A DNA stretch of 64,000 bases from the NCBI RefSeq assembly GCF_005049285.1, contig NZ_SOSC01000004.1, positions 124,001 to 188,000 on the forward strand, written 5' to 3'. Position 1 is the first letter of the stretch; every line of letters begins with the position of its first letter. A program made the translations under genes and the position numbers. A model generated the notes under the pieces. The model was not told where the DNA came from. It was given only the letters and a program-made list of their open reading frames with translations, and ran no database searches. The DNA is from Halorientalis salina (lineage in GTDB: Archaea; Halobacteriota; Halobacteria; Halobacteriales; Haloarculaceae). Of this stretch, positions 1-8,919 are shown in pieces.

Positions 1-33
1 GCGCGACGGGCACGTCGCCGCGATGCCGACGCC

Positions 34-1251
34 TCACTCCCCGAAGCGGGTGACCTGCTGGAGTTCGGACTCGTCGACGTCGGCAAAGGCCTCGCGGGCG
101 ATGGTGCGCTTGTGGACCTCGTCGGCCCCGTCGACGATGCGGAACTGGCGGATGTCCTCGTAGAAGTCCGCCACGGGAAGGTCCTTGGCGATGCCGTTGC
201 CGCCGAGGAACTGCAGGGCCGTGTCGACGGCCTCCTGGGTGACGTTCGCGGTGAAGACCTTGCTCATCGACACCGCTTCGCGGGCCTCCTTCCCCGCCGA
301 GATCTGATCGGCGGCCTGCCGGACCAGCGACCGGGCGGCCGCCAGTCGCGTCTCCTGTTCGGCGATCTCGAAGCGCGGGGCCTGCTTGTCGGCCATCGAC
401 GAGCCGAACCCGTCGCGTTCGTGCATGTACGCCTTCGTGATGTCGAGTGCGCGCTCGGCCATCCCCGAAAAGCGCATGCAGTGGGTCAGCCGGGCCGGAC
501 CCAGCCGCTCCTGGACGTGAGCGAAGCCCTTGCCCTCCTCGCCGAGCAGGTGTTCCTCGGGGACTCGGACGTCGTTGTACTTGATCTCGGCGTGGCCGAC
601 GCCGTGGACGTCGCTGCCGACGTGGGGGATGTTCCGGACGATCTCGACGCCGTCGGCTTCCTTGGGCACGAGGAACACCGAACACCCCTCGTAGGGGTGA
701 GCCTCCTGGTCGGTGCGGGCGAACACGAGCAACACGTCGGCCTGAATGCCCTTGCTCGTCCACCACTTGTGGCCGTTGATGACCCAGTCGTCGCCGTCCT
801 TTTCGGCGGTGGTCTGGAGCATCTTGGGGTCCGAGCCGCCGCCCTGCATCGGCTCGGTCATCGAGAAGCCCGACGCGATCTCGCCTTTGACGAGGGGTTC
901 GAGGTACTGCTCTTTCTGTAACTCCGAGCCGTGGAGTTCCAGCAGGTGCATGTTCCCCTCGTCGGGGGCGTCGACGCGCATCGCCATCGCGCCCAGCAGC
1001 GACCGACCGGCTTCCTCGAAGGTCGGGAGGGTGTCGCGGAAGTCGTAGCCCATGCCGCCGTATTCCTCGTCGATCTGTGGCGCGTAGACGCCGTACTCGC
1101 GGGCCGCCTCCCGGAGCTCGCGGATGGTACCGTCCGAAACGGTCATGCCGGGGTCGAGTTCGCGCTCGGCCGGGATGACCACCTCTTCCATCAGGTCGTG
1201 GGCCCGGCCTGCCAGTTCTTCCGCCGCCGCCGAGTCGCTAAAGGATAGCAT
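34..1251 (-). CDS. acyl-CoA dehydrogenase family protein (ACAD10/11-like)
   Basis: A 405-residue flavoprotein that should oxidise acyl-CoA thioesters to trans-2-enoyl-CoA, passing electrons to an electron-transfer flavoprotein. The FAD/substrate signature FSMTEP lies near residue 130, and the C-terminal helical domain carries FLGGNGIAKD. Where medium-chain enzymes have YEGT with the catalytic Glu, this protein has VDGADEVH. That matches the ACAD10/11-type D-G-x-D-E-V-H arrangement, so the base is probably Asp. I start it at the ATG at 1251; a TTG lies three codons upstream. A TATA-like TTCTTATTA lies about 27-35 nt upstream of the ATG, and two 16-bp direct repeats sit just beyond it. The family is clear; the substrate length is not. 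Confidence 0.9.
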   Translation of the reverse strand: MLSFSDSAAAEELAGRAHDLMEEVVIPAERELDPGMTVSDGTIRELREAAREYGVYAPQIDEEYGGMGYDFRDTLPTFEEAGRSLLGAMAMRVDAPDEGNMHLLELHGSELQKEQYLEPLVKGEIASGFSMTEPMQGGGSDPKMLQTTAEKDGDDWVINGHKWWTSKGIQADVLLVFARTDQEAHPYEGCSVFLVPKEADGVEIVRNIPHVGSDVHGVGHAEIKYNDVRVPEEHLLGEEGKGFAHVQERLGPARLTHCMRFSGMAERALDITKAYMHERDGFGSSMADKQAPRFEIAEQETRLAAARSLVRQAADQISAGKEAREAVSMSKVFTANVTQEAVDTALQFLGGNGIAKDLPVADFYEDIRQFRIVDGADEVHKRTIAREAFADVDESELQQVTRFGE

Positions 1252-1295
1252 GTCTGCCAACTGTTCAGTCCCGACGGTAATAAGAATCGGGGCAA

Positions 1296-1341
1296 ACTCT
1301 CACAATGTTAGAATATGGCTGCCCCACTCTCACGATGTTAG
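1296..1341. promoter_or_regulatory. tandem 16-bp operator-like direct repeats
   Basis: ACTCTCACAATGTTAG at 1296-1311 is repeated as ACTCTCACGATGTTAG at 1326-1341. This is 15 of 16 identical with a start-to-start spacing of exactly 30 bp, close to three helical turns. The pair lies immediately upstream of the TATA-like box of the acyl-CoA dehydrogenase and 50-95 nt ahead of the divergent SprT-like gene. The arrangement suggests cooperative binding of one regulator on one DNA face; the regulator is unknown. Confidence 0.5.
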
Positions 1342-1391
1342 GGGCTGGTGGCACAACGCATTTCTCGGCCGCGGTCCAGCCCCCACCTACC

Positions 1392-1952
1392 GTGTCGAAG
1401 GACGCTCCCCGGACCCGCCCCGAACTGCTGGACCGAGCGGCCGCCTACGCCGAGACGGTCGACGTCGACGTGCCCGTCGAGGACCTCGAATGGACGATTT
1501 CGGAACGAGCCAAGCGCCGGGCCGGGGGCTGTCGGTACGATCCCGAGACGGGCGACATCACCGTCGTCCTGACCTGGGATGCCTACCAGGCGTTCGGCTG
1601 GGCGGAGTTCACCGGGACGATCCGGCACGAACTCGTCCACGCCTGGGAGTTCCACCGCTTCGGCGAGTCGGGCCACGGCGAGCGCTTTCGCCGGCAGGCG
1701 GACCGACTCGACGCGCCGCGGCACTGCCGGACGTTCACCGACGGGCGACTCGAACTCGTCTGCACCGCCGCGGACTGTACGTGGCGACCGGACCGCCACC
1801 GCGCCTCCAAACCGGTGAAGTTCCCCGACGATGGGTACCGGTGTGGCGAGTGCGGCAGCGCCTACGAGGTCCGCCACGTCGACTCGGGCCGCACCTGGCG
1901 GACTCACGAGGGGTACCGGCGCGCACGCGACGCACTGGGCGACGACTGGTAA
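1392..1952 (+). CDS. SprT-like zinc metallopeptidase domain protein
   Basis: A 186-residue protein from the GTG at 1392; the frame is open further upstream but that part crosses the operator repeats and has no conserved look. Residues about 75-90 contain HELVHAWEFH, the HExxH zinc site of SprT/Spartan-like peptidases. A C-terminal zinc ribbon is visible as C-x4-C followed later by CGEC. SprT-like proteins act on DNA-protein crosslinks or are annotated as elongation-linked proteins; haloarchaeal members are uncharacterised. It is transcribed divergently from the acyl-CoA dehydrogenase. Confidence 0.8.
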   Translation: MSKDAPRTRPELLDRAAAYAETVDVDVPVEDLEWTISERAKRRAGGCRYDPETGDITVVLTWDAYQAFGWAEFTGTIRHELVHAWEFHRFGESGHGERFRRQADRLDAPRHCRTFTDGRLELVCTAADCTWRPDRHRASKPVKFPDDGYRCGECGSAYEVRHVDSGRTWRTHEGYRRARDALGDDW

Positions 1953-2113
1953 TAAGATTGACAGGGAACGATACAGTACCGCTCCGGAGACTATAGGGGG
2001 TCGTTTCGTGAGCGTTCGCTGCTGCCGTCAGTGGCCTCTCGTCTAGCGGTTCTCGACCCGAAGGGAACGGGTTCGAACCCAAGCGTTACAACCGTGCTCC
2101 CGAAACTGTCGGT

Positions 2114-2866
2114 GTGAGTGACACTGCGAGACTCGACGGTGACGTGGCCCTCGTGACGGGGGCGTCTTCCGGAATCGGACGAGCAACTGCCCAGGCGCTG
2201 GCCGCCGAGGGGGCGGCAGTCGCCGTCGCCGCCCGACGCGAGGAGCGACTCGCCGAACTCGTCGACGACATCGAGGACGCGGGCGGGACGGCACTCGCCG
2301 TTCCGACGGACATCACCGAGACCGACGAGGTCCGCGAGATGGTCGAGACCACGCGCGAGGAACTCGGCGGGCTGGACATCCTCGTCAACAACGCGGGCGT
2401 GATGCTGCTGGCACCCGTCATCAGGGCTGACGTCGCGGACCTCCAGCAGATGCTCGACGTGAACCTCAAGGGTCTGATGACGGCGACCAGGGAGGCCCTG
2501 CCCGGACTGCTCGACCAGGACGAGGGTCATATCGTCAACATCTCCTCGGTGGCCGGTCGGACGGCGAACGAGGCCTCGGCGGGCTACTCGGCGACGAAGT
2601 TCGGCGTCAACGCCTTCTCCGAATCCCTTCGCAAGGAGGTCACGGACAGCGGCGTTCGCGTGACCGTCGTCGAACCCGGGGCAGTCGAGACCGAACTCGG
2701 CGAGCACATCCCCGACGAGCAGGTCCGCGAACGGTTGTCCGAGATGGTCGGGGAGATGACGGTGCTACAGCCGGACGACATCGCGTCGGCGATCACCTAC
2801 GCGGTCACGCAACCGCCCCGCGTCAGCGTGAACGAACTCCTGATCCGGCCGACCGAACAGCAGTAA
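2114..2866 (+). CDS. short-chain dehydrogenase/reductase (SDR)
   Basis: A 250-residue classical SDR starting with GTG at 2114. It has the Rossmann cofactor motif TGASSGIG near residue 16, the structural NNAG near residue 90, the catalytic Ser in NISSVAG and the YSATK catalytic Tyr/Lys pair near residue 157. It would reduce or oxidise a carbonyl/alcohol with NAD(P)H. The R residues after the first beta strand (AARREER) favour NADP. No neighbour indicates the substrate. The stop codon is followed 4 nt later by an inverted-repeat element (2871-2977). Confidence 0.9.
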   Translation: MSDTARLDGDVALVTGASSGIGRATAQALAAEGAAVAVAARREERLAELVDDIEDAGGTALAVPTDITETDEVREMVETTREELGGLDILVNNAGVMLLAPVIRADVADLQQMLDVNLKGLMTATREALPGLLDQDEGHIVNISSVAGRTANEASAGYSATKFGVNAFSESLRKEVTDSGVRVTVVEPGAVETELGEHIPDEQVRERLSEMVGEMTVLQPDDIASAITYAVTQPPRVSVNELLIRPTEQQ

Positions 2867-2870
2867 CTCG

Positions 2871-2977
2871 TACTGCCGGACAGCAGTCCCTGAAGCGTCG
2901 ACTGCATAGACTGGGTGACGAGCCGCTGTACGTAGCCCGTCTGCGGATTCGGCTGTGATAACTTCTGTCCGGCAGTA
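2871..2977. repeat. 107-bp inverted-repeat element, family A copy 1
   Basis: Perfect 13-bp terminal inverted repeats, TACTGCCGGACAG and its complement, bound a 107-bp unit. It fills the gap between the convergent SDR gene (stop 4 nt away) and a small membrane protein whose TGA abuts the right end directly. Related copies lie at 29665-29770 (opposite orientation) and 33256-33362 (same orientation). It could act as a two-way terminator or be a MITE-like relic. Confidence 0.8.
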
Positions 2978-3094
2978 TCAGAACGGCCCCAGACCGAAGT
3001 AGAGGACGACGCCGAAAAACAGGGCGGCCAACAGCAACAGCGCCATGAGGTAGTCGAACAGGCCGGAGGGATCGGTGAGGCTTGGGAGGTGCAT
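2978..3094 (-). CDS. 38-residue single-span membrane protein
   Basis: A very short gene: MHLPSLTDPSGLFDYL is followed by one strongly hydrophobic helix (residues about 16-35) ending LGPF. The upstream minus-strand sequence is the start region of the divergent S2P protease gene. The codon pattern is typical of the chromosome and the stop codon coincides with the border of a repeat element. I do not recognise a family; it resembles the small single-span proteins common in haloarchaea. Confidence 0.6.
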   Translation of the reverse strand: MHLPSLTDPSGLFDYLMALLLLAALFFGVVLYFGLGPF

Positions 3095-3214
3095 GGTACT
3101 GATACCACCTCCACCGTCATTGCCCTCCGGATGTTACCACTCACTTTCATTTCTGCCGACGGGCCTGGCACGTGCCAGCAGTCGACGTATCATCCGGTCC
3201 GATCAAACGCCCCC

Positions 3215-4390
3215 ATGGCAAGTGTGCGGATCGGCTCGGTACTCGGTATCCCGATCAAACTCGGACTGTCCTTCCTGCTCGTCGTGCCGCTGCTCGCCTA
3301 TCTCATCGGGACCCAGATCGAGATGACGACGACGCTGCTCAACGGCCTCCTGGGGGGCACCATCGACCCCACGCCGCTGACGGTCGGATTCCTGCCCTGG
3401 CTGCTGGGGCTCGCTGCCGCCCTCGGGTTGTTCGCGGGCGTTTTGCTGCACGAACTCGGCCACTCGGTCGTCGCCCGCGGATACGGCGTCCACATCGAGG
3501 CCATCACCCTCTGGTTTCTGGGCGGCCTCGCGCAGTTCGAGGAGTTCCCCGACCGCTGGACCCAGGAACTGGCCATCGCCATCGCCGGGCCGATCGTCAG
3601 CCTGGTCGTTGGCGTGGCCTGCTACGGCGGGTTCGCCCTGTTGCCGGCCGAGTTCCCGGCCACCCGGTTCGTCCTGGGCTATCTCGCGGTGTTGAACGTC
3701 GTCCTCGCCGGCTTCAACCTGCTACCCGGCTTTCCGATGGACGGCGGGCGCGTCCTCCGGGCGCTGCTCTCGCGCAACCGCTCGCGCCTGGACGCGACCC
3801 GCATCGCCGCAGGAGTCGGCAAGGCCTTTGCCGTCCTGCTTGCATTTGCAGGCATCCTCAGTTTCAACGTCTTCTGGATCGCCATCGCCTTCTTCATCTA
3901 TCTCGGAGCGACCAGCGAGACCCGCCAGCTCATCATGCAGGATGCCTTCGAGGGTATCGACGTCGAGGACATCATGACGCCCGTCGCCGACCTCGATACC
4001 GTGACCCCTGAGACCACCCTCTCGGAACTGCTCGAACGGATGGTGACGGAGCGCCACACGGGGTATCCGGTCGTCTCGGGCCGCGATACGCGACACGGTG
4101 AGATTCGCGGACTCGTCACGCTCGAAGACCTCCAGACGGTCGACCCCGACCAGCGCGACGCGGCCACGGTCGGAGACGTGATGTCGACGGACCTGGAGAC
4201 GGTATCGCGGACTACCGACGCCGAGGACGCCGCCACCCGGATGCAGCGACGCGGCGTCGGTCGACTGCTCGTGACCGACGACCACGGCGAGCTGGTGGGA
4301 CTGATCTCGCGGACCGACCTGATGACGGTGTTCGAGATCCGACAGACCGGGCGGTCCGAGGAGGCGGTCGAGCAGGCGATCCCGCGGTAG
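3215..4390 (+). CDS. site-2 protease family (M50) with two CBS domains
   Basis: A 391-residue integral membrane zinc protease; the ATG at 3215 was chosen because the sequence before it has no membrane or conserved features. The zinc motif HELGH lies near residue 79 in a membrane helix, and the second metal-ligand motif NLLPGFPMDGGR lies near residue 171. Two CBS domains follow (about residues 245-300 and 315-375), which in this family bind adenosyl nucleotides and gate activity. Substrates are unknown; S2P enzymes cut single-span regulators within the membrane. Confidence 0.9.
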   Translation: MASVRIGSVLGIPIKLGLSFLLVVPLLAYLIGTQIEMTTTLLNGLLGGTIDPTPLTVGFLPWLLGLAAALGLFAGVLLHELGHSVVARGYGVHIEAITLWFLGGLAQFEEFPDRWTQELAIAIAGPIVSLVVGVACYGGFALLPAEFPATRFVLGYLAVLNVVLAGFNLLPGFPMDGGRVLRALLSRNRSRLDATRIAAGVGKAFAVLLAFAGILSFNVFWIAIAFFIYLGATSETRQLIMQDAFEGIDVEDIMTPVADLDTVTPETTLSELLERMVTERHTGYPVVSGRDTRHGEIRGLVTLEDLQTVDPDQRDAATVGDVMSTDLETVSRTTDAEDAATRMQRRGVGRLLVTDDHGELVGLISRTDLMTVFEIRQTGRSEEAVEQAIPR

Positions 4391-4579
4391 GGCTTTCAGG
4401 ACGTTCGGACCCAGTTTGGGGATCGATTCTTGCTGAACGCAGTGAAACAGTGGTTTCTGGCTTGTGTTACGACCTCACGTGATGAATACATGGCTCAAAT
4501 GTAAAATTTTGTACACGAGGATGGGGGTCGTCTGATTCGGTCTGTACAGGTAACAAGCGTATCGCTTGATCTGTTGCAT
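4391..4579. other. AT-rich intergenic stretch
   Basis: Composition drops sharply after the protease gene (for example ATGTAAAATTTTGTACACG near 4499). It contains only a 17-codon open frame from about 4482 with no recognisable content. It forms the left side of an AT-rich island reaching to about 5110. Confidence 0.5.
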
Positions 4580-4936
4580 CTACGTCAACTCTTTAATTTC
4601 TAAACTACCGAATTGCGACGACCCGAACTGCGTGGTCCCAAACTGACCAATGTACTCGAACTTACCGAGGATGAACCCTGCCCGTGCCAGTGTGACTACA
4701 AGATTAATGACCCAGACAACAACGGCTAGCGCTACACCTTCACCGTATCCGATATACTCTATTATCTCCTCAGCTCCTTGTCCAAGCTCATCTGTTACAA
4801 CATCGAAAACAGGATCGGTGGAAGTGTCAGAGAAGTACTGGTAAAGCGGTTCTAAAATATCATACCAGTCTTTGTGAAGGAGTACTCGTTTTGGACTGTC
4901 GTCAGGAATCTTAATTGGTGGCCGATTCATTTTCAT
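4580..4936 (-). CDS. uncharacterised small membrane protein in an AT-rich island
   Basis: A 118-residue protein; an alternative ATG two codons in (4930) is possible. Residues 1-55 are polar. Residues about 66-95 form one or two hydrophobic helices (ALAVVVWVINLVVTLARAGF). The tail has a repeated GQFG/TQFG/SQFG pattern (about residues 100-112). Codon use and base composition are much more AT-rich than the neighbours, suggesting recent acquisition. I do not recognise the family. Confidence 0.55.
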   Translation of the reverse strand: MKMNRPPIKIPDDSPKRVLLHKDWYDILEPLYQYFSDTSTDPVFDVVTDELGQGAEEIIEYIGYGEGVALAVVVWVINLVVTLARAGFILGKFEYIGQFGTTQFGSSQFGSLEIKELT

Positions 4937-5233
4937 ATGTCTCGCTTTGGGATCAAATTAGAAATATCTGTTTCGAGTAGATAATTTATCTGCAGTTCTG
5001 CTGACTGGCCGATTTCTCGAAATCGGTGTGAAACCAACGATGGTCAACTGCTGACTTCATGCTCTCTATTCTGCAGCATGCTCCTGACAGAAGTTAGGCA
5101 GATGATTAGATCCGCCACTAAGTCTCAAACGTGTATGAGCACGAACCGACTCGGTTGGAGACAGCACTACACCCAGCATGATAGCTCCCGCGTGCCCGGG
5201 GCGCGCCGTCCAAGGAGTGTAGTGAGCAAGCGT

Positions 5234-5262
5234 CCGCCGAACGAGCGGAGCGAGTGAGGCGG
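5234..5262. repeat. palindrome with GAGCGGAGCGA centre
   Basis: Arms CCGCC (5234-5238) and GGCGG (5258-5262), with further AC/GT pairing, flank the 11-nt centre GAGCGGAGCGA at 5243-5253. It belongs to the constant-centre, variable-arm class seen also at 5267, 15189, 48005, 59923 and 59974. Confidence 0.5.
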
Positions 5263-5266
5263 TTCT

Positions 5267-5302
5267 CCGGACGCGAGCGAACGGAGTGAGCGAGTCGTCC
5301 GG
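5267..5302. repeat. palindrome with GAACGGAGTGA centre
   Basis: Perfect 7-bp arms CCGGACG (5267-5273) and CGTCCGG (5296-5302) enclose 22 nt containing GAACGGAGTGA at 5279-5289. It lies in tandem with the palindrome at 5234. Confidence 0.5.
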
Positions 5303-5436
5303 CAGTTTTAGTCCAGGTTTTGCGACCGAGTGGTTCCCGCAACGAGTGCCGAAGGCACGAGTGAGGAAACCCGAGGGAGTAAAAAGTGGGAACCCTGATG
5401 TAGGCGGCGGTACCAGAGTGGGTAACGGCGAATTCG

Positions 5437-8073
5437 ATGTCGCGGAGATATGATCACTCGCGGGTGCAGGAGTACTGGCAACACGTCTGGGATCGGGAGG
5501 GCGTCTACGACTGCCCGGACGACGCGGACGATCCGACGTACGTCCTCGGGATGTTCCCCTACACGTCGGGCGCGCTCCACATGGGCCACGTCCGGAACTA
5601 CGCCATCACCGACGCGTACGCGCGCTACCGGCGGATGTGTGGCGACGACGTCCTCCATCCGATGGGCTGGGACGCCTTTGGCCTCCCCGCGGAGAACGCC
5701 GCCTTCGAGCGCGACACGGACCCCGAGTCCTGGACGCGCACCTGTATCGACCGGATGCGCGACGAACTGGAGACGATGGGCTTTGGCTACGACTGGTCCC
5801 GGGAGATCACCACCTGTGACCCCGAGTACTACCGCTGGAATCAGTGGCTGTTCACCCGCCTCTACGACGCCGGACTGGTCGACTACGAAGCCGCCACGGT
5901 CAACTGGTGTCCCGACTGTGAGACCGTGCTGGCCGACGCCCAGGTCGTTTCCCACGAAGGCGACGACGCCGATGTCTGCTGGCGTTGCGAGACGCCCGTG
6001 GGTCGGCGCGAACTCGACCAGTGGTTCTTCACCATCACCGACTACGCCGCGGAACTGCACGCCGGCCTGGACGACCTGGAGGAGTGGCCCGAGGGCGTCC
6101 GGGACATCCAGCGCAACTGGATCGGCCGCCAGGAGGGGGCAGCAGTCACGTTTGCAGTTGAAGGTCGTGGCAACGTGGACGCCTTCACGACCCGACTCGA
6201 CACCGTCTTCGGCGCGACTTACGTCGCGCTTTCGCCGGGCCACGACCTCGCGGCGACCATCGCCGAGGACGACGAGACGGTCGCAGAGTACGTCGCGGAC
6301 GTTCGCGAGAGCGACCCCGGCGACGCCGGGATGTCTGGCGTCGACACCGGCCTGACCGCGACCCATCCGCTGACCGGCGAGGAACTGCCGGTGTACGTCG
6401 CGGCCTACGTCCTGGACGACGTGGGGACGGGCGCGGTGATGGGCGTGCCCGCTCACAACGAGCGCGACCACCGCTTTGCCGCCGAGCAGGACCTCCCCGT
6501 CCGGGAAGTCGTCGAGCCCATCGGCGAGACAGACGAGACGGCCGCCGCCCCCTTCACCGGCGACGGGATGCTCACGAACAGCGGCGAGTACGACGGCCTG
6601 GCGAGTTCGGCCGCCCGCGAGCAACTCGTCGACGCCAGCGACGCCATCGAATCGGACGTGACCTACCGACTCCGGGACTGGCTTATCTCCCGCCAGCGCT
6701 ACTGGGGGACGCCCATCCCGATGGTCCACTGCGACGACTGCGGGCACGTCCCGGTTCCCGACGAGGACCTGCCCGTCGAACTGCCGGAGTTCGTCCAGAC
6801 GACGGGCAACCCGCTCGAAGCCAGCGAGGCGTTCGTCGAGACGACCTGTCCGGAGTGTGGCGGTCCCGCCGAGCGCGAGACCGACACGATGGACACCTTC
6901 GTCGACTCCTCGTGGTACTTCCTGCGGTACCTCTCGCCGGACTTCGAGGAGGCCCCCTTCGACAGCGAGACGGCCGACGAGTGGCTCCCGGTCGACGTGT
7001 ACGTCGGCGGCGAGGAACACGCCATCCTGCACCTGCTCTACATCCGCTTTTTCACGCGGGCGCTGGCGGACCTGGACCTGCTGGACGTTCGCGAACCGGT
7101 CGAGCGGCTCGTCAACCAGGGGACGGTCCTCCACGGCGGCCAGAAGATGTCGAAATCGAAGGGCAACGCCATCGCGCCCCACGAGTACGGGGCCGAGACC
7201 ACTCGACTCTTCGTCCTCTCGGCGGCCCATCCACAGCAGGACTTCGAGTGGACGGTCAAGGACGTGAAACAGTCCTACGAGTTCCAGCAGGAACTCTACC
7301 GGATGGTGATGGCCTTCGCCGAAAACGAACACGAGACCCGGACGGAGAGTACGAGTCACGACGCCTACCTCGAACGGGAGATCGACCGGACCGTCGCGGC
7401 GGTCACCGAGGAGTACGAGCGGTTCCGCTTCCACCAGGTCGTCAACGAACTCCAGCGCTTTGCCCGCCTGTTGCGCCGCTACCGGGAGTACGACGCTCCC
7501 TACCGGTACGCCTACAGCCGCGGGCTGCGGGCGCTGTCGGCGATGGTCGCGCCCATCGCGCCCTACCTGGGTGAGGAACTGTGGAATCACCTCGGAGAGG
7601 ACGGACTGGCCGCCGAGGCCGACTGGCCGACGCCGCTGCACGACGTCGACGACTACCGCGTCGAGCGCGGCCTCATCCGGCGGACCCTCGACGACGTGCG
7701 CGACATCACCGACGTCGTCGACATCGAGGACCCCGAGGCCATCGAGATCGTCGTCGCCCAGAACTGGAAGTATCGGGCTTACGACATCGCCCGGGAGGCC
7801 GACGCCGAGACGGCCGTCGTCGGCGAGATCATGGACGACGACGTGGTGGGCGAGCACGGCGAGGCGGCCGCCGACTTCGCGGCCGACCTCCAGGAGCGCC
7901 AGGCGGAACTCGAACCGACGATGGACGCAGAGCGCGAACTCGAGATCTTGGAGCAGGCCGCCTGGCTCTTCGAGGACGAGTTCGGCGCTGCCGTTACGGT
8001 ACGGACGGCGACCGACGGCGACGACCTGGCCGCGAAGGCCAAGCCGAACAAGCCCGCGATCCACATCAGCTGA
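5437..8073 (+). CDS. leuS: leucyl-tRNA synthetase
   Basis: An 878-residue class I synthetase that charges tRNA-Leu. The HIGH-type motif HMGH is near residue 50 in the opening [16 protein letters not shown] zinc-ribbon pair (CPDC...CWRC) follows near 158-187, the CP1 editing domain spans about 220-420, a second Cys cluster (CDDC...CPEC) lies around 430-475, and KMSKSKGN is near residue 570. The layout and the roughly 880-residue length are those of the bacterial-type enzyme, as is usual in haloarchaea, rather than the longer archaeal/eukaryal type. It is followed 57 nt later by a membrane protein gene with its own AT-rich promoter region. Confidence 0.97.
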   Translation: MSRRYDHSRVQEYWQHVWDREGVYDCPDDADDPTYVLGMFPYTSGALHMGHVRNYAITDAYARYRRMCGDDVLHPMGWDAFGLPAENAAFERDTDPESWTRTCIDRMRDELETMGFGYDWSREITTCDPEYYRWNQWLFTRLYDAGLVDYEAATVNWCPDCETVLADAQVVSHEGDDADVCWRCETPVGRRELDQWFFTITDYAAELHAGLDDLEEWPEGVRDIQRNWIGRQEGAAVTFAVEGRGNVDAFTTRLDTVFGATYVALSPGHDLAATIAEDDETVAEYVADVRESDPGDAGMSGVDTGLTATHPLTGEELPVYVAAYVLDDVGTGAVMGVPAHNERDHRFAAEQDLPVREVVEPIGETDETAAAPFTGDGMLTNSGEYDGLASSAAREQLVDASDAIESDVTYRLRDWLISRQRYWGTPIPMVHCDDCGHVPVPDEDLPVELPEFVQTTGNPLEASEAFVETTCPECGGPAERETDTMDTFVDSSWYFLRYLSPDFEEAPFDSETADEWLPVDVYVGGEEHAILHLLYIRFFTRALADLDLLDVREPVERLVNQGTVLHGGQKMSKSKGNAIAPHEYGAETTRLFVLSAAHPQQDFEWTVKDVKQSYEFQQELYRMVMAFAENEHETRTESTSHDAYLEREIDRTVAAVTEEYERFRFHQVVNELQRFARLLRRYREYDAPYRYAYSRGLRALSAMVAPIAPYLGEELWNHLGEDGLAAEADWPTPLHDVDDYRVERGLIRRTLDDVRDITDVVDIEDPEAIEIVVAQNWKYRAYDIAREADAETAVVGEIMDDDVVGEHGEAAADFAADLQERQAELEPTMDAERELEILEQAAWLFEDEFGAAVTVRTATDGDDLAAKAKPNKPAIHIS

Positions 8074-8130
8074 TCGGCACCTATCATAATCGATAACTAT
8101 TTTTGTCGACTGGACGAGTGCCCGTGTGAC

Positions 8131-8883
8131 ATGGCAGTCTCGGTTCGCGGCACGGTTCGGGGCATGGGTACACGGGCGAATCCGGCGTTCGCCGTCGGAG
8201 CCGTTGCGATTCCGGTCGCGGCCCTCGCATACGCGCTGACGGCCGGGACGCTCCAGCAGCACACCTACGTGCACGTCATGGCCGGCGCGCTGTGGACGGG
8301 GATCGACCTGTTCATGGCGATGGTGCTGGGGCCGGTGCTGGGCGGCCTCGCCGTCGAGGAGCGGTCGAAGGTCTTCCAGCGGTTCACGCCGAAGATGACG
8401 TTTCTCCTGCCGACGCTGGCGCTCGTTACTATCGCCGGCGGCATCACGCTCGCCTTGCGTGGCCCCTGGGCGTTCCCGCACGCCCACGTCTGGCTGGCGC
8501 TGCTCACGGCCGCGACGCTCCTGCCCGCCCTCCTCCTCATCGGCCGGCAGTTCGACGCCTTCCGCGACTGGCGGTGGCTCGCCCTCTTCGGTGTTGCCCT
8601 CGTGGGAAGTGGGGCGTACCTCGCGGCGACGCTGCCGGACTTCGCCATGACGCGACCGGTCTTCGTCGCCACGCTCGCGATCATCACCGTGCTCTCGGTG
8701 GTCGGGTTCGGCGTCCTGATGCCGGGAGAGATCCGGATGTATCTGGAGATGCGCTCTCCCGACCCGGATCACGAACTCATCAGCAAGATCGGGATGCGAA
8801 ACGCGAAACTCAGCGGTATTCAGGGCCTGTTCCAGTTGGCTATCATCGCCGTGATGGTCTATCTGCGCTGGGGCGGGTTCTAG
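8131..8883 (+). CDS. multi-span membrane protein, CopD/DUF2269-like
   Basis: A 250-residue protein with about seven hydrophobic helices. A His-containing helix (TYVHVMAGALWTGIDLFMAM, residues about 47-66) resembles the haem- or metal-coordinating helices of CopD/DUF2269/PuuD-type membrane proteins. A second ATG at codon 12 could be the start. The conserved pattern suggests an electron-transfer or ion-handling membrane protein, but no function can be assigned. A TATA-like ATAACTATTTTTG lies about 40 nt upstream. Confidence 0.7.
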   Translation: MAVSVRGTVRGMGTRANPAFAVGAVAIPVAALAYALTAGTLQQHTYVHVMAGALWTGIDLFMAMVLGPVLGGLAVEERSKVFQRFTPKMTFLLPTLALVTIAGGITLALRGPWAFPHAHVWLALLTAATLLPALLLIGRQFDAFRDWRWLALFGVALVGSGAYLAATLPDFAMTRPVFVATLAIITVLSVVGFGVLMPGEIRMYLEMRSPDPDHELISKIGMRNAKLSGIQGLFQLAIIAVMVYLRWGGF

Positions 8884-8919
8884 CAGGGGTTTTATTTCGT
8901 CCGGCGCGTCCGACATGTC

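Larger units (their letters stand above)
4937..5436. other. non-coding region with palindromes, upstream of leuS
   Basis: No convincing gene. The left half is AT-rich and contains the palindrome CCGATTTC-TC-GAAATCGG at 5009-5026. The right half (5220-5370) is built of hairpins with GAGCG-type centres (see separate entries at 5234 and 5267) and a GTGCCGAAGGCAC hairpin near 5347. A longer open frame on the minus strand over 5118-5342 is made of these repeats and is rejected as coding. Confidence 0.5.

Noticed and set aside
2055-2085. GGGTTCGAACCC resembling a tRNA T-arm before the SDR gene
   Set aside because: The 5-bp stem around the T-loop does not pair beyond two bases and no acceptor or anticodon arm is present.
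5118-5342. A 74-codon minus-strand frame upstream of leuS
   Set aside because: It consists of the GAGCG-type palindromes and has no protein-like conservation.
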